Part shown: positions 16,107-23,963 of the stretch, piece by piece
Layout of the letters: every line of letters begins with the position of its first letter
Numbering within the stretch: position 1 is the stretch's first letter
Assembly: GCF_022549695.1 (NCBI RefSeq)
Contig: NZ_JAKZGS010000017.1
Span: 31,456 to 95,455 of the forward strand
DNA length: 64,000 nucleotides
DNA from: Belliella calami
GTDB lineage: Bacteria; Bacteroidota; Bacteroidia; Cytophagales; Cyclobacteriaceae
Direction of reading: 5' to 3'
The notes under the pieces: model-generated
What the model was told of the DNA's origin: nothing
The model's input: the letters and a program-made list of their open reading frames with translations, nothing else
The model's database searches: none
Made by a program: the position numbers and the translations under genes

Positions 16107-16307
16107 ATGGCAGGATTGAAGTATTACGAACGGACGAAGCTCCTGATAGAGTTGATCGAGAAAAAGAAGACGGGTGGGCCAGGTGATTTAGCCAAGACTA
16201 TAGGAGTAACCAAGAGAATGGTTTATCTGATTATAGATGATTTGCGGTTGTCGCTTGGTCGGGATATCTGTTATTGTAAGGATAAAAAAAGTTTATGTTT
16301 TTTTTGA
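16107..16307 (+). CDS. Small HTH protein, copy 3
   Basis: 66 residues, starting one base after the exporter stop (TAAGATG), so co-translated. HTH segment PGDLAKTIGVTKRMVYLIID is nearly identical to copy 1. One extra T in the tail shifts the last codons (SLCFF instead of SYVFY). Likely an autoregulator of the cassette through the inverted repeat just downstream. Confidence 0.75.
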   Translation: MAGLKYYERTKLLIELIEKKKTGGPGDLAKTIGVTKRMVYLIIDDLRLSLGRDICYCKDKKSLCFF

Positions 16308-16321
16308 AAAAAAAATGATTG

Positions 16322-16340
16322 GGTGAAAGATTATTTCACC
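16322..16340 (+). promoter_or_regulatory. Conserved inverted repeat, cassette 4
   Basis: GGTGAAAGATTATTTCACC, 7-bp inverted repeat with 5-base centre. Same arms as at 9208; compensatory change relative to 11643. The following 60 bp up to the peptide ATG are almost identical at all three peptide genes. Confidence 0.55.
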
Positions 16341-16399
16341 AGTCCTAAATTATACTTGTATTGTTAAATAAATTATCAACCAAATAAATTAAATTTGTT

Positions 16400-16579
16400 A
16401 TGAGGGAGTTAAGTATTGAAAAAATGGAGATGGTGAGTGGGGGTAAAATTTCTTGGAAATGTGTTTTGGGAATTGTCGCTGTTTGTACTGGAGCGGTGTT
16501 GGCTGCTACTGGAGTAGGTGCAGGTGCAGCTGGAGGTGCAATCAGTGGTGGTATCAGTGCAATAGTTACGCAATGTTAA
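16400..16579 (+). CDS. GG-leader bacteriocin-like peptide 3
   Basis: 59 residues: the same leader MRELSIEKMEMVSGG, then a 44-residue mature peptide beginning KISWKCVLGIVAVCTGA, with a glycine-rich centre (GVGAGAAGGAISGG) and a C-terminal Cys, three cysteines in all. It is short but supported by the identical leader, identical 80-bp upstream region and position behind the intact exporter. Probably the peptide still served by the complete cassette. Confidence 0.82.
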   Translation: MRELSIEKMEMVSGGKISWKCVLGIVAVCTGAVLAATGVGAGAAGGAISGGISAIVTQC

Positions 16580-16586
16580 AAACATG

Positions 16587-16625
16587 AAAGAATTGATTGT
16601 ATGAGATTCGTTCAATCAATTCTTT
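16587..16625 (+). terminator. 13-bp hairpin after peptide gene 3
   Basis: AAAGAATTGATTG pairs perfectly with CAATCAATTCTTT over a 13-base loop. It would let peptide mRNA be more abundant than that of the downstream genes. Confidence 0.6.
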
Positions 16626-16640
16626 CTTTAGGAAAATGCT

Positions 16641-17159
16641 ATGAAAATGCTACTTATTATTTTCTTGTGCTTGTTCTATGGTCAATCAATTAAAACTGAT
16701 CATGAGAATATAAATACCATCAGATTCGATATTAAAGAAGTGATGAATATGCATGGAAGTGCTGATTTGATGAATTCAACAGGAGGGCTAATCAAATCAG
16801 TTGAAATAAAAGATGGAGGATTGATTATTGGTGATATTTCGGTCAGTAAAAACAAAGGGGTCTATTTAACAGTAAAAACAGGCTCAGATCAGCGTTTTTT
16901 AAGCTTTAATCCTTCTTTGTCCCAAATAAATGACTTCTCGGAAGACGAAGTGATTTACAAAAAGAAAAGTATGCCAAAAAATGGGATTTTATGGAAAAGT
17001 AGGAGCCAAGGTGATAAATTTGCCCAAACTATTATAGATAAAGGTCAAGTGATTATTTCAGTGGAGAATATAGAGGATGACCTCTTGCTGGCAATGATAT
17101 TAATGGAAAGAATACATCATGCAAGATCACTTTTGATTGCAAACTCAGCTTTCTTTTGA
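16641..17159 (+). CDS. Exported protein of the peptide cassette, hypothetical
   Basis: 172 residues with a signal peptide (MKMLLIIFLCLFYGQS). The mature part is mixed beta-like (FDIKEVMNMHGSADLM, GLIIGDISVSKNKGVYLTVK) and ends with a hydrophobic helix (DDLLLAMILMERIHHARSLL). No family recognised. It lies between the third peptide gene and a membrane immunity-like gene, so a role in immunity or peptide maturation is plausible but unproven. Confidence 0.6.
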   Translation: MKMLLIIFLCLFYGQSIKTDHENINTIRFDIKEVMNMHGSADLMNSTGGLIKSVEIKDGGLIIGDISVSKNKGVYLTVKTGSDQRFLSFNPSLSQINDFSEDEVIYKKKSMPKNGILWKSRSQGDKFAQTIIDKGQVIISVENIEDDLLLAMILMERIHHARSLLIANSAFF

Positions 17160-17201
17160 TCTAAAGGGCTCTTTTTGTTTTGAATTAGTATTGTCAAGTT
17201 T

Positions 17202-17606
17202 GTGAGCGTAAATTATTTGAAAATTCTTATCCCGCTATGGTCTCTAGGGATCATAGCTTTTATTTTTTTAAGTCCAACTGAATTAAAAATCCTGCCCATG
17301 CTAGCTGTTGTTTTTATGGCTACTGGAATAAATTATTCATTATTCAAATACCTCAAAGCTTTTCCTTCAGAAAAAAGTAATCTATATTATATGAATCCAT
17401 TCAATCAATTCGAGAAAACTGTTAAAATAGCGAAGCCTTTAAGAATGATTGGTTTAGTTTTTTTCATGTTTCAGATGATTCTATGGCTAGACATTATAGA
17501 GTTTGAATATGACAGGTATGTTTTTTTCTTGGTAATTGTTCCCTTGCTGTCTTATATTTTCTTAGCTATTAACTTTTATAATAGCAGACAGAAATCTGAG
17601 GATTGA
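17202..17606 (+). CDS. Polytopic membrane protein, putative immunity protein B
   Basis: 134 residues from a GTG start (no in-frame ATG before the first helix). Four hydrophobic segments with a polar centre (EKSNLYYMNPFNQFEKTVK). Paralogue of the protein at 11988 and origin of the fragment at 12576. Pairing with GG-peptide 3 suggests self-immunity. Confidence 0.62.
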   Translation: MSVNYLKILIPLWSLGIIAFIFLSPTELKILPMLAVVFMATGINYSLFKYLKAFPSEKSNLYYMNPFNQFEKTVKIAKPLRMIGLVFFMFQMILWLDIIEFEYDRYVFFLVIVPLLSYIFLAINFYNSRQKSED

Positions 17607-17743
17607 AATTATTAGGTCATATATTTCTATATTTAATTTCCTATATTCTAACCATAACTCAAATTCCTTGAAGGCAATTTTATTAGAATCCGAATACTTA
17701 TGTGTAAAAAATTTTATATTTTTGTGTATAAAAAAGTTTAAGG

Positions 17744-17935
17744 ATGAGAACCAATATAGAGATAGACCAAAAAGTCATTGATGAAATTCTTGAAAAAACA
17801 AGTATCAAAACAAAACGTGAGGCAGTCGATTTGGCATTAAAGGAATTTCTCCGAATGATCAAGTTGAAAGAACTGTCTGAACTGGCTGGTAAAGTCAATT
17901 GGTCTGGAGATTTAGATGCCATGAGGACTGATTGA
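17744..17935 (+). CDS. vapB: VapB-type antitoxin
   Basis: 63 residues. MRTNIEIDQKVIDEILEKTS is a ribbon-helix-helix start typical of VapB (type II), followed by TKREAVDLALKEFLRM and a C-terminal toxin-binding tail ending WSGDLDAMRTD. Directly precedes the PIN-domain toxin with one base between stop and start. Confidence 0.88.
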   Translation: MRTNIEIDQKVIDEILEKTSIKTKREAVDLALKEFLRMIKLKELSELAGKVNWSGDLDAMRTD

Positions 17936-17936
17936 A

Positions 17937-18341
17937 ATGGACAATGTATTGATAGATACTAGTGTGTGGATTAATTTTTTTGGAGGAAAAGACCAAAAGA
18001 TTATCAGTGCCGTTCAGGAATTGCTCTATCGAGATAAAGTGGTGATTTGTCCTCCTGTTTACCAAGAGATTTTGCAGGGAATCAAGTATCCCAAGGAATT
18101 TTTGGATATGAAGGATAGGTTTGGTGCATTGAAACAATTACATGCAGATCCAATTCAGGCAGCTGAAGGTGCAGCTCAGATATATTCTGTTTTAAGGTCA
18201 AAAGGTGTTACCATAAGAAAGAGCAATGATTGTTTGATTGCTTGGTATGCCATGACTTCCGATGCAGTTCTTTTTCATTTGGATAGGGATTTTGTGCCAA
18301 TTTCTGAATTTTTCAAACTTCGATTCTATCTGGTAAACTAA
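17937..18341 (+). CDS. vapC: VapC-type PIN-domain ribonuclease toxin
   Basis: 134 residues. Acidic active-site residues of the PIN fold are visible: Asp7 in LIDTSVWI, Glu44 in YQEILQG, Asp near 98 in KSNDCLIAWYA and Asp in HLDRDF. VapC toxins cleave RNA, often initiator tRNA or the ribosomal sarcin-ricin loop; no target can be read from the sequence. Forms a normal vapBC operon inside the island. Confidence 0.9.
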   Translation: MDNVLIDTSVWINFFGGKDQKIISAVQELLYRDKVVICPPVYQEILQGIKYPKEFLDMKDRFGALKQLHADPIQAAEGAAQIYSVLRSKGVTIRKSNDCLIAWYAMTSDAVLFHLDRDFVPISEFFKLRFYLVN

Positions 18342-18564
18342 TGTGGTTTGAAATGTATTTAAAATTAAAAATTAGTCTTTAGGCATTCCTTATTCCATTT
18401 GGTCTATTTGATTCGTTGTATAAATTGGGTTGTAAAGGTTTTTTTATACACAGAAGATTTAAAACACTTGATGGTTGTCGAAAATAAGTTGAAGGTTATT
18501 GACCCAGTATTTTCCATCTTAAATGTAGTTGAATTTTGACTTTATTTATTTCATCCATATAATC

Positions 18565-18729
18565 ATGTATAAAAACAGCTATATTAAATTCATACCAAGG
18601 TTAATCGTATGCTCTATAGGCTTATTCCTTTTTTTCTATGACAAAACTTTAGCCAGATATTTTATTTTCCCAACACTCATAATTATGGGATTAATTGAGC
18701 TAGCCATGAAAAAAAGACAAAAAAATTAA
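18565..18729 (+). CDS. 54-residue membrane protein, copy 2
   Basis: Identical protein to 7518-7682 from ATG 18565. Two hydrophobic helices and a basic tail. Followed by a proper terminator. The duplicate borders the right end of the island, next to a third truncated copy at 19559. Confidence 0.6.
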   Translation: MYKNSYIKFIPRLIVCSIGLFLFFYDKTLARYFIFPTLIIMGLIELAMKKRQKN

Positions 18730-18733
18730 GACT

Positions 18734-18757
18734 GAATTTCATTGAGAAATTCTTTTT
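18734..18757 (+). terminator. Terminator after copy 2
   Basis: GAATTTC-ATTGA-GAAATTC followed by TTTTT. Confidence 0.7.
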
Positions 18758-18918
18758 AGGATAGTTTCTTGGATTTCAAACCTGGGAAGGGAAATCTCCG
18801 AATGATTTTAATTCGATTATTCCTAAATTAACATCCGTGGTTACTGACCAACAGGTGTTAGACTTCTAACAATATCGGGTATTTAAAAAAAACAATTACG
18901 AAAACAGCAAACTTTAAG

Positions 18919-19248
18919 TCACAAATGCTTTCCTATTCGATGATTATTACTTAAAAATCGGACCAAGTAGAACATTTCTTGATCTTGTCTATAACTATTG
19001 AAGAACACATACCAAGTTGTATTCTTATTTCTCTTGAAAGAAGTATAATGCATTCCCTTTCCATACTTTTCGAAATACTCTGGCGCAAGTTTTTTGGATT
19101 TATTCGGTAAATCTTTTTCGATTTCGGCAAAAAGATCATCAGCATAACGGTAGGCATCTTCGAAAAAGCCGAAGTACTCCTTTTCATAAAGAATTAATGA
19201 CAACTCTTCAAAGTATGCCCTGATTTCAGGAAGGAAGAGCACTTTCAT
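18919..19248 (-). CDS. RelE/ParE-superfamily toxin
   Basis: 109 residues. FLPEIRAYFEELSLILYEKEYFG, YGKGMHYTSFKRNKNTTWYVFF and YLVRFLSNNHRIGKHL match the RelE/ParE fold with its terminal strand and C-terminal basic segment. Starts within the stop of the antitoxin gene (4-base overlap). Targets of this branch (gyrase or ribosome-bound mRNA) cannot be told from sequence. Confidence 0.8.
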   Translation of the reverse strand: MKVLFLPEIRAYFEELSLILYEKEYFGFFEDAYRYADDLFAEIEKDLPNKSKKLAPEYFEKYGKGMHYTSFKRNKNTTWYVFFNSYRQDQEMFYLVRFLSNNHRIGKHL

Positions 19249-19493
19249 TTATGATAGATTTTTTTCAAATCCTCCTCTATACCTTTCATTAGTTCACTTT
19301 TTGTGATACCCCTATGAAAATCTTCAGGTAGGCCATTCTCCTCACCCGACTCCCTCAATCCAAGAACTTGCGCAAGCAAGGTGTCTACTAGGTTGTTCAA
19401 GCTTCGATTTTCTTTTTTTGCAAGGTACTCAAGCTTTTCTCTGACTGAGTCACTAAGCCTTAGTGATGTTGTTTTTCTTTTAGATGTGTTCAT
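19245..19493 (-). CDS. Ribbon-helix-helix antitoxin partner
   Basis: 82 residues. KRKTTSLRLSDSVREKLEYL is a ribbon-helix-helix DNA-binding motif with the basic strand (TTSLRLS) and following helices (NRSLNNLVDTLLAQ). The acidic-then-basic C-terminus (KGIEEDLKKIYHK) would wrap the toxin encoded 4 bases inside its 3' end. Probably autorepresses the pair. Confidence 0.82.
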   Translation of the reverse strand: MNTSKRKTTSLRLSDSVREKLEYLAKKENRSLNNLVDTLLAQVLGLRESGEENGLPEDFHRGITKSELMKGIEEDLKKIYHK

Positions 19494-19558
19494 TTGTGTT
19501 TATTTGTATTCATTCGAGTTACAAATATACATTTTTTACTTTAATGGATTAAATCTAA

Positions 19559-19683
19559 GCTCTATAGGCTTATTCCTTTTTTTCTATGACAAAACTTTAG
19601 CCAGATATTTTATTTTTCCAACACTCATAATTATGGGATTAATTGAGCTAGCCATGAAAAAAAGACAAAAAAATCAAGGCTGA
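19559..19683 (+). pseudogene. Truncated copy 3 of the 54-residue membrane protein
   Basis: Matches copies 1 and 2 from the CSIGLFLFF codons to the tail, but the first 16 codons and start are missing, and the stop codon is changed (AATTAA to AATCAAGGCTGA). Borders the DUF71 gene. Confidence 0.8.
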
Positions 19684-19684
19684 A

Positions 19685-19706
19685 TTCCCTCCTGCTTCAG
19701 CTGGAG
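19685..19706 (-). terminator. Hairpin after the B12-locus minus-strand operon
   Basis: CCTCCTGCTTCAGCTGGAGG is nearly self-complementary and lies just past the DUF71 stop on the minus strand. It is duplicated at 7954. No strong T-run. Confidence 0.4.
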
Positions 19707-19737
19707 GATTAGGATAATGACAAGGATTGAAAAAAAA

Positions 19738-20439
19738 TCACCCCAATTCTGCAAACCAAAATTTCTTCTCTATCTCCTTGCCTTCATCTGTCTTGAAATG
19801 ATAAGATTTGCTGATAGTCTGTTTTTTGCTGACAGCAATTGGATGCTGAAAAATTGGACCATCATAACAAAAAGTATGGAATTCACCGTTTTCACCACAA
19901 GGGTCTATTTTGTATGGTAAGTTTTTAAGAAATTCCAAATTAAAGACACTCCCAACCCATTTTTCTTCTATCAAATCGGCATCTGCCGCACAGATCAACG
20001 TTTGAAAGCCAGCTGCAATAAAATCCCTTGCAGTTTGGGCAGTATCTTTCTTCCAAAGTGGGAAAATAGCTTTGAAGCCTCTTTTGGAAAGTTGTTGTTC
20101 TCGATAAGCTTTCAGGTCTTCCAGATAAATATCCCCATAGGCAATGGTCTCTATTCCCTCTGTTTTGAGGGTGTCGAGATAGGAATTGATGGCTGTTTCA
20201 TATTCCTTGTTATCACCACTTGCAGGGTAGTAGATTTTATCAAGCATCATTCCGATAGATTCTGCTTGTTTCTCTACGAGGGATTCATGGATGCCATGCA
20301 TGCCCACCCTTCGGCTTTCTTCGCCGAAGGTGGTATGCAATCTGACCACTTCATATCGAGGGTCATTCATCAGTTTCCAGAGGGCAAAAGCACTATCTTT
20401 GCCCCCTGACCAACTCATGGAAATCTTGGTTTTTTTCAT
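19738..20439 (-). CDS. DUF71/COG2102 PP-loop ATPase, B12-associated branch
   Basis: 233 residues. The PP-loop SWSGGKDSA (10-18) binds ATP in this N-type ATP pyrophosphatase family; GDIYLEDLKAYREQQ and DPCGENGEFHTFCYDGP are the conserved C-terminal motifs. Eukaryotic and archaeal members make diphthamide; bacterial members have been proposed to act in cobalamin salvage because they cluster with B12 transport genes. Here it is the last gene of a riboswitch-controlled operon with a BtuG-like lipoprotein and BtuB, which supports the B12 role. Confidence 0.85.
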   Translation of the reverse strand: MKKTKISMSWSGGKDSAFALWKLMNDPRYEVVRLHTTFGEESRRVGMHGIHESLVEKQAESIGMMLDKIYYPASGDNKEYETAINSYLDTLKTEGIETIAYGDIYLEDLKAYREQQLSKRGFKAIFPLWKKDTAQTARDFIAAGFQTLICAADADLIEEKWVGSVFNLEFLKNLPYKIDPCGENGEFHTFCYDGPIFQHPIAVSKKQTISKSYHFKTDEGKEIEKKFWFAELG

Positions 20440-21519
20440 TTATCTTCTGAATATAAAACCTGATGGCCCTACCCCAGTTGGGATAGTTTTAACTTCAGCC
20501 CCACTTTGGTTGATGACTATGGCTGTCCCAGATCCTTGGAAACCATTGTTCTCAGAGAGGTAGATGTTTTTGTCAAAATTATCAAAACCAATTCCATAAA
20601 AACCATTTCCTTCATAAAAGGAGGCGTCAAGGACTTGGCCTGATGTGATTGATATTTTTGAAACAGCATCATTGTAATCTGGCCAGCCAGTAGAAGTGAT
20701 GATGTATGCCTCCCCATTTTCTCCCAAAGTTAACTTTGAAGTTGTGTTTGAAATATTTATCTCGGTGGAATTTGTAATACTGTAATCAGTTTTGTTGATT
20801 TCATGGAAAAATATACCACTTGAACTCCTTGAGAAAAGTAGTAGTTTGTTATCATGTTCTATGAATCTGACCGGAGTTCCTTCAACGTCAATACTTCTGT
20901 TGACAGTATCAATTCCTATTCTCATTACATCTATTTTTCGAGCAGCAGAGCATACAATCAGCAAATCATTATTGATTTTATGAAAATTTTCAGGGCGACT
21001 CGATGTCCTTGATTTTTTAAACACGTCACCTCCTGAAAGATTATTCACAATGGCAACATAAGATTTTGGATTTGCAAAAGTAGCATCATAAGGGCCCCAA
21101 TCTGCAATGTAGATTTTGTTATCAGCTACAATAGCTGACCTAGGAATGTTTAATTCCGGGTCATTGTCATCTACAGTATTGCCACCTACAGAACCTAGGC
21201 TTTGAAATGTGTTCTTATTGACAATTTCAACCTTCCCAGTATTTGAAACCAAATAATAATAATCTTCAAATTCAACAACATCCTGTACCAATCCCGCAAA
21301 AGGTCTATTGTTGACTTTTTCAAAAATATTCTGTTGAACGTCTCCTGTGTTGAAGTTGTAATGGCTGATATCTCCGTCACGGGAACTGAAGTTCCCTTCA
21401 TTGATGATCAATAATCCCTTCTCATACTCGCCCAAAGGACGCTCGTCCCTACTGCTGTCACAAGAGTAGATGAACAATGAGAGGGCGAACAAATAGCCTA
21501 ATAGTCTAAAATTTTTCAT
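20440..21519 (-). CDS. btuG: BtuG-like surface lipoprotein (beta-propeller, cobalamin binding)
   Basis: 359 residues with lipobox LFIYSC (Cys20). The mature protein repeats propeller-blade strands (GLLIINEGNFSSRDGDISHY, VQDVVEFEDYYYLVSNTGKV, IVADNKIYIADWGP, LIVCSAARKIDVM, NIYLSENNG), the DUF5074/YncE-like pattern. In Bacteroides, BtuG is a surface propeller lipoprotein that captures cobalamin and hands it to BtuB. It overlaps btuB by 4 bases (ATGA), matching that genetic arrangement. The symbol is given by synteny and fold, not by alignment. Confidence 0.78.
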   Translation of the reverse strand: MKNFRLLGYLFALSLFIYSCDSSRDERPLGEYEKGLLIINEGNFSSRDGDISHYNFNTGDVQQNIFEKVNNRPFAGLVQDVVEFEDYYYLVSNTGKVEIVNKNTFQSLGSVGGNTVDDNDPELNIPRSAIVADNKIYIADWGPYDATFANPKSYVAIVNNLSGGDVFKKSRTSSRPENFHKINNDLLIVCSAARKIDVMRIGIDTVNRSIDVEGTPVRFIEHDNKLLLFSRSSSGIFFHEINKTDYSITNSTEINISNTTSKLTLGENGEAYIITSTGWPDYNDAVSKISITSGQVLDASFYEGNGFYGIGFDNFDKNIYLSENNGFQGSGTAIVINQSGAEVKTIPTGVGPSGFIFRR

Positions 21520-23396
21520 AGTGTTAAATTAATATTGATTAGATAATTTCTTCCGGGCATAGCTCTCAGTCTGAGAACCTGGTAGTCATTGTTTGTGATG
21601 TTATTTACTTGAAAGCCTATAACTGCATTTACTTTTGGAATGAATTCAAGTTTTTTGCTAAATCCGACATCCAAAAGCCCATAAGGCGCTACAGCCGACA
21701 TATTGTCGGTGTTGATAAACCTTTCACCGATCCAATGTCCATTGACAAAAGCGGAATTGGATTTATAGCTAAGGCGGAGATTTCCCTGTGCTTTGTGCTT
21801 GGGTGTATAGGGAAGTTGGTTTCCTTGTGACCTGTCATTCTCAGATAAGGTGTTGAGGATCGTGGCGAGGGTATAATTGTAACTGCCATTGAATTCAGCT
21901 TGGATTTGATCAAAGGATTTCGTCACAGTGGCGAAGTATTCCAGTCCTTGATTTCTCACTTCCCTGATATTTTCAGGACTCCAAAAACCTCCTCTTGGTA
22001 GCCAAATGATCCAATTATCCACCCACATACTGTAAAGGTTAATTTGGTTGCTTAACCTGAATCCGTTGCTTGTATATTCTTGTTTGAATCCCAGCTCGGC
22101 ACTGATACTCTCTTCGGATTCGATGTCTGGATTTCCTCCAGGTACCCAGAACCTATCATTCAGGGTTGGGATTTTGAAACTTCTAGATGCAGATGCATGG
22201 GTGCTCAAACTGTTATTATCATTTTTGAAAAATGTCCATTCCGAACCAATACTTGGGGTGAATGGAGCAAGATCACCATCGTAGATCATTTGTCTCAAAT
22301 TCAAAGAAAATGCAATATTGGAAGCTGGAAGATAATTGATGGATTGATAGAGTTCAATTCTATCCTCAGTCGCTTCGTAGCTGCTTAGGTTCCCTCTTAC
22401 ATGATTGAATCTGATTCCAGACTTTGATTTGACTTTGGAGGAAATATTCCAATCCACATCAGTTGATAGCAGGTATTGGGAGGTTTTGTTGCTTCCACCA
22501 TTGAAATTCAATTCATCTAGTATGACTCCTGTTTTGATGTTCCAGACAGTAGAAGAGGAGAATCTGTTATAGTCAACTACAGCTCTGAAATTTCTGTCTA
22601 CCTGATGATCCTTGTCATTGGAACCCATGACAGGTTGGATTTGCCTGTCAGTATGATTCCACCAAATAGATGTACTGAGTTGCTGTTGCTCGCTGAGATT
22701 CCAAGCCAAATCCTGCATAGCACCGATTTGCTCAATTTCAGCATTTTTTTGTCTCTCCTCCGGACTTCCAGCTCTTGCGAGATTGTTGAATTTGAAGTTG
22801 TTTTTTGAGAAATTCCTATAAAACCGAGATCTGGTTGAGAAGTTTTTGTTCGAATACGCATATTCAACTTGCTGATTCCATCTGCCAAAACTCCCAAGCG
22901 TACTGAGGATTTTGGTTTGGTGTCCTTTGTTGAATGTGTTTTTGTTGTTGAGGTGAATGGCTCCTCCGATGGCATCTGATCCATACAGTGCACCACTGCT
23001 ACCATAGTGAATGGTAGCTTCGTCAAATCCACCTACTGGCAAGATCGAAAAATCTGCCTGCCCAAGGGAAGGGCTGTTGATAGGAAGACCATTCCAAAAA
23101 ACAGCATTGTGTCCAGCGGAAGTGCCTCTCATTGTCAGCGATGCCAGCATCCCCGGACCGTATTGTCTGAGGAACAAACCTGTTCGCTGTTGTAGCAATT
23201 CTGCCAAGGCTTGTCCTTGAAAATCCTCTAAATCTCTTGAATTCAAGGATTGTAGTGTTTGCCCAAAACTGTATTTCTCTAGTGGGGCAGAATAAACCTC
23301 CACCAACTTTAGCTCCACAGTGTCTTGGGGGGACAATAAAGAAGTTTCTACTCCAATCGAAATTGAAGTAGCACATAAGAGACTAAGAAATAGCAA
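21516..23396 (-). CDS. btuB: TonB-dependent cobalamin receptor
   Basis: About 626 residues. No ATG precedes the signal sequence; the likely start is TTG 23396 or a further upstream non-ATG codon (the frame is open about 13 more codons). Signal LLFLSLLCATSISIG is followed by a TonB-box-like segment (VELKLVEVYSAP), plug domain (LQSLNSRDLEDFQGQALAEL, SLTMRGTSAGHNAVFWNG, GSSGALYGSDAIGGAI) and a 22-strand barrel. The cobalamin riboswitch upstream identifies the substrate. First gene of the operon with btuG and DUF71. Confidence 0.88.
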   Translation of the reverse strand: MLFLSLLCATSISIGVETSLLSPQDTVELKLVEVYSAPLEKYSFGQTLQSLNSRDLEDFQGQALAELLQQRTGLFLRQYGPGMLASLTMRGTSAGHNAVFWNGLPINSPSLGQADFSILPVGGFDEATIHYGSSGALYGSDAIGGAIHLNNKNTFNKGHQTKILSTLGSFGRWNQQVEYAYSNKNFSTRSRFYRNFSKNNFKFNNLARAGSPEERQKNAEIEQIGAMQDLAWNLSEQQQLSTSIWWNHTDRQIQPVMGSNDKDHQVDRNFRAVVDYNRFSSSTVWNIKTGVILDELNFNGGSNKTSQYLLSTDVDWNISSKVKSKSGIRFNHVRGNLSSYEATEDRIELYQSINYLPASNIAFSLNLRQMIYDGDLAPFTPSIGSEWTFFKNDNNSLSTHASASRSFKIPTLNDRFWVPGGNPDIESEESISAELGFKQEYTSNGFRLSNQINLYSMWVDNWIIWLPRGGFWSPENIREVRNQGLEYFATVTKSFDQIQAEFNGSYNYTLATILNTLSENDRSQGNQLPYTPKHKAQGNLRLSYKSNSAFVNGHWIGERFINTDNMSAVAPYGLLDVGFSKKLEFIPKVNAVIGFQVNNITNNDYQVLRLRAMPGRNYLININLTL

Positions 23397-23555
23397 TGCC
23401 TTTGAAATTAAATAATGAAAACCGATTATTTAATTCAAGTCATTCGTGGAATAAAATTGAGAGAATGGATCATGTTTTGGATTCTGGGAGTCTTCGATTG
23501 CATACCAAGCGAATAAAGGGAACCAGAATCTAAGACATTTTCTTTTCATCTCAGC

Positions 23556-23775
23556 CTTTCACCCGAAAGCTTTGAATTTGATTTGAAGAGGCAGGTCTCC
23601 TGGCTTCCTTGAGCTTTCCGGCCTTCTCGTCCCGAAACTTCGGGGCAATGGCAATGGAGGTGGAAAGCTACTATCTCGATAAATTCCGAGATGAGGTTAC
23701 AGTTGCGGGGACAGCTTTGGTATTTCACCAAATTCCCTTTTAATCCCGAGAGCCTGAATAAGGATCGGGAACCAA
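23556..23775 (-). promoter_or_regulatory. Cobalamin riboswitch controlling btuB
   Basis: On the minus strand: AAAAGGGAATTTGGTG, then AAGCTGTCCCCGCAACTGTAA, a peripheral stem, and the B12 box AGCCAGGAGACCTGCC (reverse of 23590-23605), all in canonical order. A CTTTCGGGTGAAAG hairpin just after the aptamer (about 23557-23570) may be part of the expression platform. The btuB start lies about 160 bases further on. The edges are approximate. Confidence 0.92.
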
Positions 23776-23900
23776 TTCTGAGCGCAAACATAAGCAATCC
23801 AAACCTAGAATTTCAAATATTCTTTGGAATATTTATTTGATTCTGGAAATTGGCGCGGAATTATGAAGGTCTATTTAAAAAATCAGCTTTTTATTTCAAA

Positions 23901-23932
23901 TTGCTTAAAAACGAATCCCATTTGTATCTTTG
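23901..23932 (+). promoter_or_regulatory. Promoter of btuFCD
   Basis: TTG at 23901 and TATCTTTG at 23925-23932 are 21 bp apart, matching the Bacteroidota TTG/TAnnTTTG promoter. The position supports ATG 23964 as start of btuF. No riboswitch is seen on this strand. Confidence 0.6.
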
Positions 23933-23963
23933 GAGCGAATTTTCATTCAATCTTCAAAATAAA

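Noticed and set aside
16409..16615. Minus-strand open frame over GG-peptide gene 3
   Set aside because: Ser/Thr-rich translation is the antisense of a Gly/Ala-rich peptide; the plus-strand gene has the conserved leader.
6125..19737. Insertion sequence or transposon responsible for the duplications
   Set aside because: No transposase frame or terminal inverted repeats were found; junctions look like short-homology deletions and duplications.
23545..23570. TPP riboswitch fragment (GGGTGAAAGGCTGAGA on the minus strand)
   Set aside because: Only the short CTGAGA-like string is present; the rest of the THI element is missing. It is part of the cobalamin riboswitch expression region.
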